DNA from: Cladobotryum mycophilum | Taxonomy: Eukaryota > Ascomycota > Sordariomycetes > Hypocreales > Hypocreaceae | DNA length: 64,000 nt | NCBI GenBank assembly: GCA_036429605.1 | Contig: JAVFKD010000013.1 | Span: 471,478 to 535,477, forward strand | Direction of reading: 5' to 3' | Shown here: one piece after another, positions 43,005 through 54,270 of the stretch | Numbering within the stretch: position 1 is the stretch's first letter | Layout of the letters: the number at the start of each line of letters is the position of its first letter | Program-made: the position numbers and the translations under genes | Notes under the pieces: model-generated | Databases searched by the model: none | What the model was told of the DNA's origin: nothing | The model's input: the letters and a program-made list of their open reading frames with translations, nothing else

Positions 43005-43712
43005 ATAAATTACTGGTAATAATAAGAATTAAGATCGTTTTTAAGGTATATTCTGGGTATATTCTACTGGTACCTCTGTAATCATCTCGCACAATACGGC
43101 TGCAAAAACTACTAGTAATAACCGGAGGCACTAAGAAGTTACTAGCAATAGGATTGAGTCTGGGTACCTGCGGATTATACTACGGAGTACGGAGTAGTAA
43201 TTGTGTATTTAAGTTACCAGTCATCCGTTTTACGCGTCCGGGTTCTACTGGTAATGTGATGGATTACTCTGTAGTTACCAGTTATTAGGCTAATAATGCC
43301 GGGTTTACTGGTACTCATTTTAGCCCAATTGCTAGTAGCTGATAAATGCTGGTAACTACTGAGAAGCGGGTACTGGTATCCTACAGGTACTACTAACTTA
43401 GACGGCGCTATTACTGGTAAAACAGTCCTGCCCATTAGCAATTACCAGTACTCCCACACTTTAGTTACCAGTACTACTAGACAACAGTCTGCAATTACTA
43501 GTACTAATATATAAGAATACCTAGTTACCAGCACTGATGTGCATCTATCTTTCTATACTAATAAGTCTACCCAGCCATACGTTCAAAGCCCATAAAAGAT
43601 TACTAGTAAATCAAGCTGTAGTCTATACCAAAAAAAGTGCAGAGGTACTGGTATACTGTCCCTTGCCTTAGACCAAAGATTAATAGCTGACTTACTGGTA
43701 ATGTATTACTCT
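43005..43712. repeat. Left cluster of TTACCAGT/ACTGGTAA motifs
   Basis: More than a dozen copies of TTACTGGTA-like sequence and its complement (for example near 43009, 43215, 43246, 43272, 43303, 43405, 43440, 43462, 43520, 43645, 43693), spaced irregularly by 20-60 bp in both orientations in AT-rich DNA. No gene is present. Confidence 0.85.
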
Positions 43713-43793
43713 GTGTAAAGGTTCAGTACTCTAGAGGGAGGTATTGCCCCAAATAAAACATGAACGAGGTATTGTACGAACCCCAACCAGGTT

Positions 43794-43895
43794 GAAAAAA
43801 CGACCCTCGGCGGTTACATCACCACAGGCCGGAAATAAGACCCTCGGCGGCTACGTAGTGCCAGGTCGAAAATAAGACCCTTGGTGGCTACGAAA
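43794..43895. repeat. Three tandem units around AAATAAGACCCTCGGCGGCTAC
   Basis: Degenerate units of about 37 bp share a GACCCTCGGCGG(T/C)TAC-type core; the last has GACCCTTGGTGGCTAC. A related GAAAATAAGGCCCTTG and an inverted CTTATTTTCGACC occur near 49031 and 49081. Confidence 0.7.
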
Positions 43896-44072
43896 TTTTG
43901 ACAATTGCATGTAGGCCAACACCGATCAGTCCTCTGTACTTAAACACTCGCTCATCCTGCGTTTCCCCCACCCTTCTCAAGCATCTCAGACATATAAAGT
44001 TCCTAACATTAACTAAAGCTTTTTTAGGGAATGAATCTATTACATTAGATAGATGCTTCTTTCCATACATCC

Positions 44073-44908
44073 ACCAATCTCACCCACTAAATTCCATCTA
44101 CCAAATCTCATCTACCAAATCACGCTTACCAAATCTCATCTACTAAATCCCATCCATCAAATCTCATCCACTAAATCCCATCCGCTAAATCTCATCTACT
44201 AAATCCCATCCATCAAATCTCATCCACTAAATCCCATCCGCTAAATCTCATCTACTAAATCCCATCCATTAAATTTCATCCACTAAATCCCATCCGCTAA
44301 ATCTCATCCGCTAAATCTCATCCACCAAATCCCATCTACCAAATCCCATCCACCAAATTTCATCCACCAAATTTCATCCACCAAATTTCATCCACTAAAT
44401 CCCATCCGCTAAATTTCATCCGCTAAATCTCATCTACCAAATCTCATCCACTAAATCCCATCCACCAAATCTCATCTACCAAATCTCATCCACTAAATCC
44501 CATCCACTAAATCTCATCTACCAAATCTTATCCACTAAATCTCATCCACCAAATCCCATCTACCAAATCTCATCCACCAAATCCCATCTACCAAATCCCA
44601 TCTACCAAATCCCATCCACCAAATTTCATCCACCAAATTTCATCCACTAAATCCCATCCGCTAAATCTCATCTACCAAATCTCATCCACTAAATCCCATC
44701 CACCAAATCTCATCTACCAAATCTCATCCACTAAATCCTATCCACTAAATCTTATCTACCAAATCTTATCCACTAAATCTTATCCACTAAATCCCATCTA
44801 CTAAATCTCATCCACCAAATCCCATCTACCAAATCCCATCCACCAAATCTCATCCACTGAATCCCATCCGTTAAATCTCATCCGCTAAATCTCATCTACT
44901 AAATCCAT
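44073..44908. repeat. 14-bp minisatellite, about 59 units
   Basis: Head-to-tail units of AAATCYCATCCACT (variants CATCTACC, CATCCGCT, CATTTCATCC) over about 835 bp with constant 14-bp period. It is strongly purine/pyrimidine biased between strands. No coding potential is inferred. Confidence 0.95.
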
Positions 44909-46049
44909 ACATTTATTAATTTGCATTTACAAAATCTACATCTATTATATCCGCAAATTACAGAGTATAATCCCTTAAATCACTTTAATAGAGACACCAT
45001 CTATCTATACATCCATTATCAAGATTATTAATAAACATTATCTTTCACATCTCCTTATCCGTACATCACCAAATCCCACTTGTATATATAAAAATTTAAT
45101 AAAGAGGTCATAAGCACGTAATGCTTGGTCTGCGACCGCCTTAATTCGCGAATTCGTAACAGAGAAGTCTCGTCTACGCACTGGATGTCAGAGGTATTTT
45201 TCTTAGTGGAATGTCTTTAGATTACTTACACTATTATTTCTGCTTTGGTGTTATATATAGTTACAAGAAAGATAAAACCTCTCATAAGGTCCGCCCAACA
45301 TCGGGCAATTCTCATACGCTTTTGCACTTACCGGCGTAATTCTTTTAGAGAGAACGGCTCCGTCTAAGCTTTCACATAGAGATCGATGAGGACACTGGTG
45401 TTGCCTTTGCCGACACCTCTGTGCAACCTTCCTCTGCGTGCAATGATCGACTTAACAAAGGCTAGGACCTGACTGAGCTGTACATAAGCTAGCCTTGATG
45501 CCCAAATGCATCCCCATAATGGCGGATCATATCATCAATGGTTGCGAGGGCTAAGGTGATTATTGCATCGCCAAGCATGGTATTCGCCGGAATGGCAGTC
45601 TTTCTTGCTAGGTGGGACTAAAATTTATGGATTTTTTGATAGTGGCCCTTAAAGAACAGTAACACAGCTTGCCGCATCATAGAGGAGGGTAAATTTAAGT
45701 CAATATTTATTTTCGTAGCATACATAGGCTGGTCCCCGTCGCCGGCTTCGGTTATTTGCGTCGTGCTTATGTCGTAAGCCGAGGTTTCGTTGCATCCATT
45801 CTCATTCTGATCTACTCCGTACCTCCATTTCTGTAGGCAGCTCGTAGGGGTACATAGATTACTAGCATGCCATTTTGCTTGGGATGATAGATTTAATTGT
45901 TCATGAGAGTAAACATCATAGGGTATTTCTACAAATTTCCAGACATTCGCAGTACATTGACTAGTCTTTTTTAAGACTTGAGGGTATAAGAATAAGCGCC
46001 TATAGAGGTTCAGATTGACGTTTGGCTAGCAGTGTCGAAAAAAACTGCA
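44909..46049. other. AT-rich repeat-flanking DNA without gene
   Basis: No supported gene. It may include the decayed downstream part of the hAT relic, but no motif could be placed. Confidence 0.45.
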
Positions 46050-46705
46050 TAAAGCGCTTAGCAACGAAGCCGCCCACTAATTACAGGATCATCCCTTCGT
46101 GACCAATTCTTTAAGCATTCTATTTCTCGAGTGTTTCTGATAATATTGATAGCCTTTGCAATGATAAAGTCAACTTAGCTTGACTAAAGGCTTTCTCGCA
46201 GTCTATAGCCATTGCTGGAATAGCACGGAGATCTAAGGCAAGACTGCTGAGGGTTGGAAATGTGCTTCGTTGAGATAACCACCATTGAATTGTGTCATGT
46301 GCCGGCGGGAAACCCATTCAAAGGAGACGCGACTGCGTTAGTTAGACAGGGGCAAGAATTGAAACCGTCACCAATTGATACCTACCTGCGAGATCGCGTA
46401 GCGATCTCTGCTATGTTGTGCACTCATTCACTCCCTTGCGACCAAAAACCTGACAGAATTGGGTCATTAACTGGCTGTGGGAGGTCAAGCCTGCCAAATG
46501 GAGCTGTAGGGAGGTTTAGTATTGAATCGGGGTTATTGGGATCGAATTCTACAGAGGATGATGCCTCTGAGGAAGTAGAAAGCTGTGAAATAATGCCTCG
46601 AGGGTGGGAAGCACCGAATACTGTAGGTTCATCGCGAATTGGTGTTGGTGTAGCTATTGAAATTATGTAGTTGAGGTCTTGTTGCTTGAAGCGAATATCT
46701 TGCAA
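46050..46705 (-). pseudogene. hAT transposase C-terminal relic
   Basis: Minus-strand frame 46120-46317 contains IQWWLSQRSTFPTLSSLALD, then AIPAMAIDCEKAFSQAKLTL, the hAT C-terminal dimerisation domain (LxxLAxDxLAIPAxSxxxERxFSxAxxxx). After a frameshift the usual IECLKNW tail follows near 46090-46110. The upstream frame (46424-46705) supplies the variable linker. Catalytic and zinc-finger regions are absent, so it is a truncated relic. Confidence 0.75.
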
Positions 46706-46803
46706 CGCGTCGCGGGTCGTGTTAGAGCTAGCTGCATAAATGTTATGCTATACTAACTATTTTCCAGCCAATCATATCCTTTTCTAAAGTTTTACTAAGC
46801 ATA

Positions 46804-46848
46804 ACGTAATCCATAAGCGAGTGTGCCACACAAGCGAGTGGTACACCC
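46804..46848 (+). repeat. Left terminal inverted repeat of the Fot/pogo element
   Basis: Matches the complement of 48643-48687 with only a few differences in the centre. Confidence 0.9.
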
Positions 46849-46902
46849 TTAATAGCCATATCTACCTCTATCACTATACATTAAATTCCTCTACCATCTA
46901 TT

Positions 46903-48515
46903 ATGGCAACACTTTCAAATGAGAATAGGATCTCTCTTGCCCTTCAATCTCTTCAAAAAGACCCAAATTTAAGTCTTAGAGCTGTAGCAAAGATCTACAA
47001 TGTTAGTTGTATGACTCTTAGTCGGCGTCGCGCTGGTACACCATTAAGATGCGATACAAGAGCCAATTCAATGAATCTTACAAAATCAGAAGAAGAGGCT
47101 ATAGTTGAGCATATAATTGATCTATCTGCAAGATCATTTCCTCCTAGATTGCGTGGTGTTGAAGAAATGGCCAATCATCTACTGCGCGTACGCGACGCGC
47201 CACCAGTTGGCAAAAACTGGGCATCAAACTTCGTTAAACGCTAGCCAAAGCTCCGTACACGCTGGGCTCGCAAATACAACTATCAAAGAGCTCAATGTGA
47301 AGATCTAAAGCTTATAAGCAATTGGTTTGCACTTGTACGGAATATAAAGGCCAAATATGGGGTCCTTGATGATGATCTCTATAACTTTGATGAGACTGGC
47401 TTTATGATGGGTATTATCTTTCTAGGCATAGTGGTTACGACTTCAGAAGGCCTTAAAAAGACGAAATTATCCCAGCCTGGCAATCGGGAGTGGGCAACTG
47501 TAATCCAAGGCGTCAATGCAATGGGCTGGGCAATACCACCACTCATTATCCTTGCTGCACAATACCATCTTGAGAATTGGTATCGAGAGTGTAATCTTCC
47601 AGCAGATTGGCGTATTACAATAACAGAGAATGGCTGGACTACCAATGAGGTTGGCTTAGATTGGATTAAGCATTTTGATTGTCATACAGCTTCTCGTACA
47701 AAAGGGATCTATCGAATGCTTATCCTTGATGGCCACGAGAGCCACCACTCAACGGCATTTGAGCTCTATTGCAAGGAGCATAAGATTATTATAGTCTGTA
47801 TGCCTCCGCATTCCTCGCATATCCTTCAGCTATTGGATGTTGGTTGTTTTGGGCCATTGAAGCAGGTATACGGTCGGCAAATTAAGAAGTTAATGCATAT
47901 GCATATTACGCACATCAGCAAGGTTGACTTCCTCTGTGCTTTTTATACGACATTCTTTGCTATAATCAACGAGAAGAATATTACAGGAGGTTTTTCAGGA
48001 GCTGGTCTATTACCATTTAATCCACAGAGGGTTCTTTCGATGTTTGATATAGAATTACGAACATTAACACCTCCAAAAACACTGCCTAAGCCCGTACAGC
48101 CTTAGGTCTCAAAAACACCAAAAAACGCACATAAGGCTAACTCACAGTCAGAGCATATAAAGAATTGTATTGCCGCTCATCAAGATAGCTCTCCAACTTC
48201 AATGTTAAATGCGATTGACCAATTTACAAAGGGAGCAACGGCAATTATGCATCAAGTGGCATTTTTACGCGAAGAGGTCTCTGAACTTCGTGCAGCAAAT
48301 GAGGCATTAAGCAAGCGCCGCAGAGCAAAAAAACTCGCATACGACTTGGATGCACATTTACTATTCAAGAAGGAATAGATCAATTGGATCAAAGGGATAT
48401 AAATGAGCAACTAGAGCAAGAGAGACGGCAAGGAGGGTCTGCTCGTACGAAAGCTCCGCGCTGTAGCAAGTGCAGCAAGACTAGCCATAATATACGAACC
48501 TGTAAAGAAATTTAA
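46903..48515 (+). pseudogene. Fot/pogo transposase, inactivated
   Basis: ATG 46903 starts a helix-turn-helix DNA-binding region (SLRAVAKIYNVSCMTLSRRR, Psq/Tc5-type). A TAG at 47242-47244 interrupts the CENP-B/Tc5 segment before PKLRTRWARKYNYQRA. The DDE_1 catalytic core follows with NFDETGF, LILDGHESHHS and LQLLDVGCFGPLK. A second TAG at 48103-48105 (family residue Trp) and a slip at the seven-A run near 48325 precede a C-terminal zinc knuckle (CSKCSKTSHNIRTC). Intact relatives cut and paste the element at TA sites. Both stops fit CpA-to-TpA changes. Confidence 0.9.
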
Positions 48516-48642
48516 GAAGGTAAGAAAGGTACATCTTTATCTAATACTATTATAATAATTATTTAATATATTTTTAATAGAAGGGCGTAGAAAAAAGCTA
48601 CGAAGAGTTGGTTTTATTTTCTTCTAAATGGTGTACTAGGTG

Positions 48643-48687
48643 GGGTGCACCACTCGCTTGTGTGTACCACTCGCTTATGGATTACGT
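48643..48687 (-). repeat. Right terminal inverted repeat of the Fot/pogo element
   Basis: Complement of the left end; TA duplication follows at 48688-48689. Confidence 0.9.
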
Positions 48688-49289
48688 TACCCTATATTTA
48701 TTAAATCTATTAAACTTTCTAGGGTCTTGAGTATTTAATCGTTTGAATGTACAAATAGCTTTAGACTTGTTTATTTGATTTGCTAGGTTTTATTAAATGT
48801 TAGAGGACATTATACCAATTTGCTTGCTCTGTTGTATTTAGAATATAGGTATTAGACGAGTATGAGTGCTGATGGCGTTGATGTTGCTGATGTTTTTGTT
48901 TTGCTTATGTCGCTACTAATAGTGTTTGATTTGTTAACACTTGTTGCAGTCTATACCTGACGTACTTAACGACGAGGTCATTGTAGCCAAGGGGCTAAAC
49001 CAGATCCTGTAGATAGATTCTTAATCACTCCGAAAATAAGGCCCTTGTACTTCTGTTGCACGGTTAATTTTTAGTTCGCCTTATTTTCGACCTCATTGAC
49101 GGCGGCTACAATACATCAGCATCACATAACCTTTGGCGTTAGCGCGGTCAGGTTACAACCATGTACATATGACTAGATAAAAAGGTATATTACGTACTGC
49201 GTTTACATTGAGTATTGCCTCCTTTAATTATTTTTCTATATAGCCTTTACTTTGATATAATGGAATAGGATAAATCGCTAAAGAGGAAA
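48688..49289. other. AT-rich, gene-free
   Basis: Contains the GAAAATAAGGCCC and CTTATTTTCGACC motifs near 49031 and 49081 that recall the left-side units at 43794-43895. Confidence 0.5.
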
Positions 49290-50090
49290 AGGTATTACTG
49301 GTAATGTATGAGCGGAAGATCTCGCTGGACTTTAAGGCAATCCATGGATACCAGTACCTCTACTACCGTTATATATGTGTAAGGTTTGCATCTGCCAGTA
49401 ACCTGTTCGGCCCCCGAGGCACTAATTTGCACTAGCAGTTACGAGACGTGCGTGGGATGATACTGGTAAGCACATGCGATAGGGTGTTAATGACTGGTAA
49501 CTTAGAAGTCCCCGCATACTTCTGCTGGTAATTTAAGCAAGTGATTACCAGTAATTATAGAAGGGCGGCTCTAGTGTACCAGTAATTGTACGGTAAGAGT
49601 TAGTGGTAGCTATGGGGATCTGGTAGCCGCCTTGTAATCATTACCAGTACTCCACCGTTACTGGCAACTAACCTATAACAGGTACTGGTATATTCGGTAT
49701 GCGCCGGTTTAGTTACCGCTAACCAACGCAAGGCATTGCTGGTAAGTTAGAAGGGGTTTAAAATAAGACCCAGGTTACTGGTACCTGGAATACGAGGTTA
49801 CTGGTAGAGCGAGTTTTAAGAAGAATTAGTACTGGTACCTGGACTTATAAAGTTACCAGCCAAGTGTGCAGAGCGTTTTGACAAAAATTAGTGCTGGTAT
49901 CTTGCATTGATAGATTGCCCTGACTAAGGTACCAGCGGTTCTTGCTAGTGCTCTTGGCTCTACGCTCCACCATTCTCTTCACACTTTTATTGCTGGTAGC
50001 TTCCTGTTTTTTTAAGGAGCTTACAGGCAAAACAGGAAAGGCAGCACGTAAAACTTTATTTCAATTTAGGCAGGAGGTTACTGGAGATCC
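49290..50090. repeat. Right cluster of TTACCAGT/ACTGGTAA motifs
   Basis: The same motif as at 43005-43712 recurs in both orientations (for example near 49296, 49346, 49464, 49491, 49541, 49579, 49642, 49681, 49776, 49798, 49829, 49990). It ends just before the last codons of the TM2-domain gene. Confidence 0.85.
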
Positions 50091-50097
50091 TGGAATT

Positions 50098-50811
50098 CTA
50101 CAGAGTATAAACGCCACTCATCGTCCAAAGAAATACATCAACTAACCACGAGACACCCAAACCACCTAATGTCAAGAGCCTGAGATATCCCGGATAGACA
50201 CGAGTAGCGTAAAACTGATCCAGTCCCCAAGGGCCGCAAAAGACTACAAGACGAATTGCAGTGCGCTCTTGGTAATAACAATACATCTCCGAGCCTTCGT
50301 TTCCGGTCTCATCATAATTCCATGCTGGACGTCGGTGATTTTCTGCCCTGCAATCAGCACCTTCAACCCGTTTAGTATTACGCAGTAAGCCTACCGTAGT
50401 AAAAATAAACAATTACTAGTTATGTTTAGCCATATTATTATTAAATAGAAAAGGAACAAAGCACGTAAGTATTTGTGATGTGACTAAATCACAGCGATAA
50501 ATTCCCTGAGGACTGTTGAGCGGTGACTGGCGAGGGCCGATAGTGGGAAGATTATTGTTTAAGTTGGCGGCGTGACAATGATGTGCGATGTGTAAGTGGC
50601 ACGAACGAAAACCGCTCTTGGGACCGCTGTGCGGAGTACAGTCTGTTTCATTGATGTCAAACTGGACCTGTTGGTCTCCATGTGCAGGGGTCTTAAATTG
50701 AACCCTTAGAGAGAAGGCGGGGCGGCAAGGTGGACGAAAATAAAGCCCATGGGCGCGTATGAATGCACCCTGAACCTCTGCTACAGCGCCTAACCATAAG
50801 GTAACAAACAA
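50098..50811 (-). CDS. TM2-domain membrane protein (start unresolved)
   Basis: The C-terminal exon ends VVFCGPWGLDQFYATRVYPG, then LRLLTLGGLGVSWLVDVFLW, a clear TM2 domain (two transmembrane helices joined by a short turn with a D-x-F-Y motif). The upstream frame (50416-50811) begins LWLGAVAEVQG, like the end of a signal peptide, followed by a Cys-containing extracellular part with an NETDC glycosylation site. The two parts are linked by an intron between about 50340 and 50480 whose exact ends I could not fix. No ATG lies in the first exon's open frame, so a further 5' exon is likely. Function of fungal TM2 proteins is unknown. Confidence 0.6.
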
Positions 50812-51471
50812 AAGTTATAAATAGCAGAGGAGTAAGATATGTGATAGACATAAATTACTATGCGAATTAACCCAAAATCTCCAAGATGAGTAAGGATCTA
50901 ATCTGCTATGGCTGTGCAAGTGCTTAAACACATGCTACCTGCCTCGTGTCTCGCCAAACTCTCGGTAGCTTGAGTCTTCGTGTCATCGCAACTAAACGAC
51001 ACTGGCGTCTTCCTCGGCCACCCTCACACCGTCACCTTGGGTGCACCCTACAAGAATCCATATTGGCCTTATAGCCAACATTGCCAAGAGGCTATGGATC
51101 ATTACATCAAGGGTGACGGTAAGGGGATTATATGTTGGTCGCCTTGGATGTAGCGGAGGCGGGGAAGGTGAAGGGGATGTATGGAAGATTTCTGGACTTC
51201 TTGAGAGCGATATTCTTGAACACCCATTGTCATTCACTAGGATGCGAAGATCAAATCTAGACCATATGAACTTAATTTTATTTAATAGACTATGCTAAGC
51301 ATAGGAATGCTCTTAGAGGAGAGCATGCAGCGCGGAGCGAGGCAACTTTTCTATCATCAGGTACCTTGCCCTGCTTTCGTGCCTGGACCATCTTAAATCT
51401 TCGAATCTAATGTCAGCATATCTATATGGTTAAAATTTTTAATAGCTATCTAAACTACCTAATTCCTATGA
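50812..51471. other. Intergenic; possible 5' exon of the TM2 gene
   Basis: A minus-strand ATG near 50970 (MTRRLKLPRVWRDTRQ) followed by a GTAGCA donor-like site could begin the TM2 gene, but phase could not be confirmed. Confidence 0.3.
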
Positions 51472-52953
51472 TCAGGCAATGGGATTCTTTGTCTCCCCAA
51501 TTAGTAGCTTGCAAAGTTCACTGATGTCTTCACACTTGTCCAGATTCAGGATAAGATCCTCTATCTTCTGCCTCCTCTCATCGTCAATGACATTGGCAGT
51601 GATGTTTCTCTACTTCTCCACGATCTCTTCGTTTGGCATTTGTGGTATGACGCCCCTTGCCGCGGGCCGGTCGCTGATAATTGGCTCGGCTCTGTCCTTG
51701 AGCCAGACGCTTACTCTAGTCCTCATCATATGACTGAAATCGTCCCTCAGCTCGCAGGTTGTTTTCTCAATCAACTCCTAAACCTCGTCTTGATCTAGCA
51801 TCCGAGCGGCGAATTGTGCCGCCGGAATAGCATTGTCAACGATGTAGGTCGCGGCGGCATATGAATTGCTCATCTGAGCGCCAGTGACTGCTATGGGTCG
51901 CTTGGCCGTCCATCCTCCATGCTCATAAGCAGGCTTGCTCAGCTCAATGACTATGCGGTCAATGTTCTGAGGATTGCTCAACACTTCGGGATGAGCCTTT
52001 CGCATGTCTATCAGACAGTCTATAGTATTGTGCGTACCAGCCATGGTTGCATACGGCTTGATGGCGACACCATTCATTTGCCACTCTTGACTAAGTCCCT
52101 TGAAAATTTCTTCGGGCTTGTACTGCGGTTCCATGCCATTGCCACCGCTGAATTGCTTCAAGAAACCGCCGTACTCGCGCTCAAAGACTCGCTTGATGCC
52201 TACGTAGCCTGCACGCGCAAGCATGGCACCGAGCAAACCGTTTCGTGCGGCAAATCCGTGCTGCATACGCTTGGCCTCAGACTCAAATTGCGCAGACATG
52301 AGCCCTCCAGCTTGAGTACAGGCAATTCCAAAGGCGTCTTCGATGGCGCCCGTAGACAGACTGAGCAACTTGCTCACTGAGGCGGCGGCGGCAGAAGGTC
52401 CAAAGACGGCACCAGAGTGCCATCCCATGGATAGCATATGCGTTCCATGAAGAGCCAAGCCTACTTGAGGTCCGATCTCAAGACCTGCGATGTATGCCAG
52501 AATAAATTCCTGGCCCGAGGTTGGGGCGCGGGACGCTCCAGCCGAGCTCAGAGCGACATGTTCAGATGTTGCCAGCAGAGCGGGTAGGATGAGGCTGTTG
52601 GAGTGCAGCGGAGCCCTAAAATGCCAGTCATCAAGCTCGAAGCCTTGAATGAAGGAACTATTGAGGACAGCGGCATTGAGGGCACTGATTTTGCGATCAT
52701 ATCCAATCACTGTGGAAGGTCCCTCGCTGAGCTCCAGATCAAACAGAGCTCTCGCTGCCTTCTTAGACTATGGTAGATGAGCACCAACAAGTCCATAAGC
52801 GATGCTATCTAGGATGAGATACTTGGCGCGAGTGCGAAGATCCTCGGGGATCGAATCCAAAGTGAGGGACGCAATCCATTGGCAAAGCTGGCCTGTTGGG
52901 CTTGCTGGGTCGGAGACCTCACTAGAGTTTTCACCCACGCAAAGCTGAGTCAT
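51472..52953 (-). pseudogene. cis-Aconitate decarboxylase-like (MmgE/PrpD family), three nonsense codons
   Basis: From ATG 52953 to TGA at 51472 one continuous 494-codon frame runs without any indel, matching the length of fungal cis-aconitate decarboxylase (about 490 aa). Family motifs include RAKYLILDSIAYGLVGA, ELDDWHFRAPLHS, MGWHSGAVFG, IACTQAGGLMSAQFESEAKR and MQHGFAARNGLLG; the catalytic-type His of LHS and GWH, the Lys of EAKR and a Tyr in QMSNSYAAA are present. The intact enzyme decarboxylates cis-aconitate to itaconate. Codons 62, 392 and 448 are TAG where relatives have Trp or another aromatic residue. All three equal CpA-to-TpA on the plus strand, the RIP signature. The enzyme could not be made without readthrough. 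Confidence 0.88.
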
Positions 52954-53051
52954 GATAATTATTATAAAGATCTGGAACAAAGAAATGGAGATTTATCTGA
53001 ATGCAATGGAACCTGCCTCTCCTTCTGCAAGATCAGGCGGTCTGTCAGCTT

Positions 53052-53576
53052 TTATATCGAGGTAGACCCTGAAACATGCATACCATTAGCTTCATCAGCC
53101 TTAACTCATTATCTATGTTTATCAGTTGTGAGATACTTGCTATGCTTATAAAGTAACTGACCTCGTCTCGGCTTCTCAGTGAATCGCACAGTTTTGCCAA
53201 CGGCACCGGATGAAGGGGCTTGTGATTTGCATGGTGTCAACACAGAGTCGCTTGTATTAGAGCCAAGGCGGGTAATTCTCTCATACCACTTCAAGATCTC
53301 TGACCTGGCGTCTGGATTAGTAGCTTCAGAGTCGTTGTCCGTAACATCTGCGTCCGTTGCGGGCTTGGCCACTGTCGCTTGATCAGAGAAGTTAGGCTGA
53401 GCAATAAGTGGTGTCACCGTTTGTTGATTAGTAGGTGACCCATCCTCAGATTTATCATCACGGTTCATATTCTTATATCTTGACATGCGGTGTGTCGATG
53501 GCATATTATCTTCCAGGATATGGGTGTGGCGGGTAGGCGTGACGATCTGATCAGACACAGGCGTTGGTAGGGTCAT
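53052..53576 (-). CDS. Hypothetical disordered protein, two exons
   Basis: Exon 53162-53576 (ATG 53576, MTLPTPVSDQIVTPTRH) joins a 17-nt terminal exon at 53052-53068 across a 93-bp intron (GTCAGT donor, TTTCAG acceptor), giving 143 aa ending KTVRFTEKPRRGSTSI. It is hydrophilic, rich in Thr/Asp/Asn and probably disordered, apart from a short helix (SEILKWYERITRLG). No family is recognised. If the intron is retained the frame runs on to 53109. It lies upstream of, and on the same strand as, the dead decarboxylase gene. Confidence 0.5.
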
Positions 53577-54270
53577 TGTGATGGAGCGTCTAGGGATCTA
53601 GGTCCGAAAGATATGTCTGAACAACTGTATTATTGAAGAAGATGTAGAGGAGAAGAATGGGAACTGCCAATCTGGGGGCAAAGTCACCCTTTTATACGTC
53701 AAAGGATAGCCCGAGCGGCACATACTCGTTGGTGCTATCCTTTTTGAGGATTGGATGATACGCTCCACAGTCCGCAAAAGAAAAAGGCAGTGTTACTCCC
53801 TGGTCATGGCCACATAATGCGACCTATTCGTATTACGAGGTTTTAATACATCGTGGCCTCGACCTTCTACGACGGCACGGGGTGTGAGAGTGGCGTTGCA
53901 TGACTTGGGTGGAACTCTGGCAATCTAGCCTACACGGCTGGGCCAACGTTATCGCCTACGGCCATATGAAGCAATAAAAGGTAAATGAAGTCAGTCTTGT
54001 GACGTAGACATACCATTTAAGAGTCGCAGATGGTGGTGTGCCCAGTGGGCCTGAGGAAAGGGGGTCTTGGACATCCCCTCCCTTTACTGTGTCATTAACA
54101 TCCTCTCTACGCTGACACCTAGATGAACTGTGCTTGAATAGCCTTGAGCCAACTGAAGACGAGAAGGTCTAGGACGCTTAGCACATTGGAATAGCAATGT
54201 TAAATAAAGAAAGGGAAGAATGCATGCAATCGTAAAATACTAATTCTAAACTAAGGCAATCTCCATACAG
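53577..54270. other. Intergenic, no supported gene
   Basis: No recognisable frame or repeat. Confidence 0.55.

Larger units (their letters stand above)
46804..48687 (+). mobile_element. Fot/pogo-family (Tc1-mariner superfamily) DNA transposon
   Basis: Terminal inverted repeats of about 45 bp start ACGTAATCCATAAGCGAGTG at 46804 and end with the complement at 48687. TA lies immediately outside each end (46802-46803 and 48688-48689), the expected target duplication. Each repeat holds AAGCGAGTG twice. The 1884-bp element carries one transposase gene on the plus strand, now inactive. Confidence 0.93.

Noticed and set aside
48000..48110. Stop-codon reassignment of TAG to Trp, suggested by TAG at Trp positions in two genes
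   Set aside because: Intact genes here end normally at TAG (for example 17277, 36974, 58541, 25917), and both affected genes show the CpA-to-TpA context of RIP.
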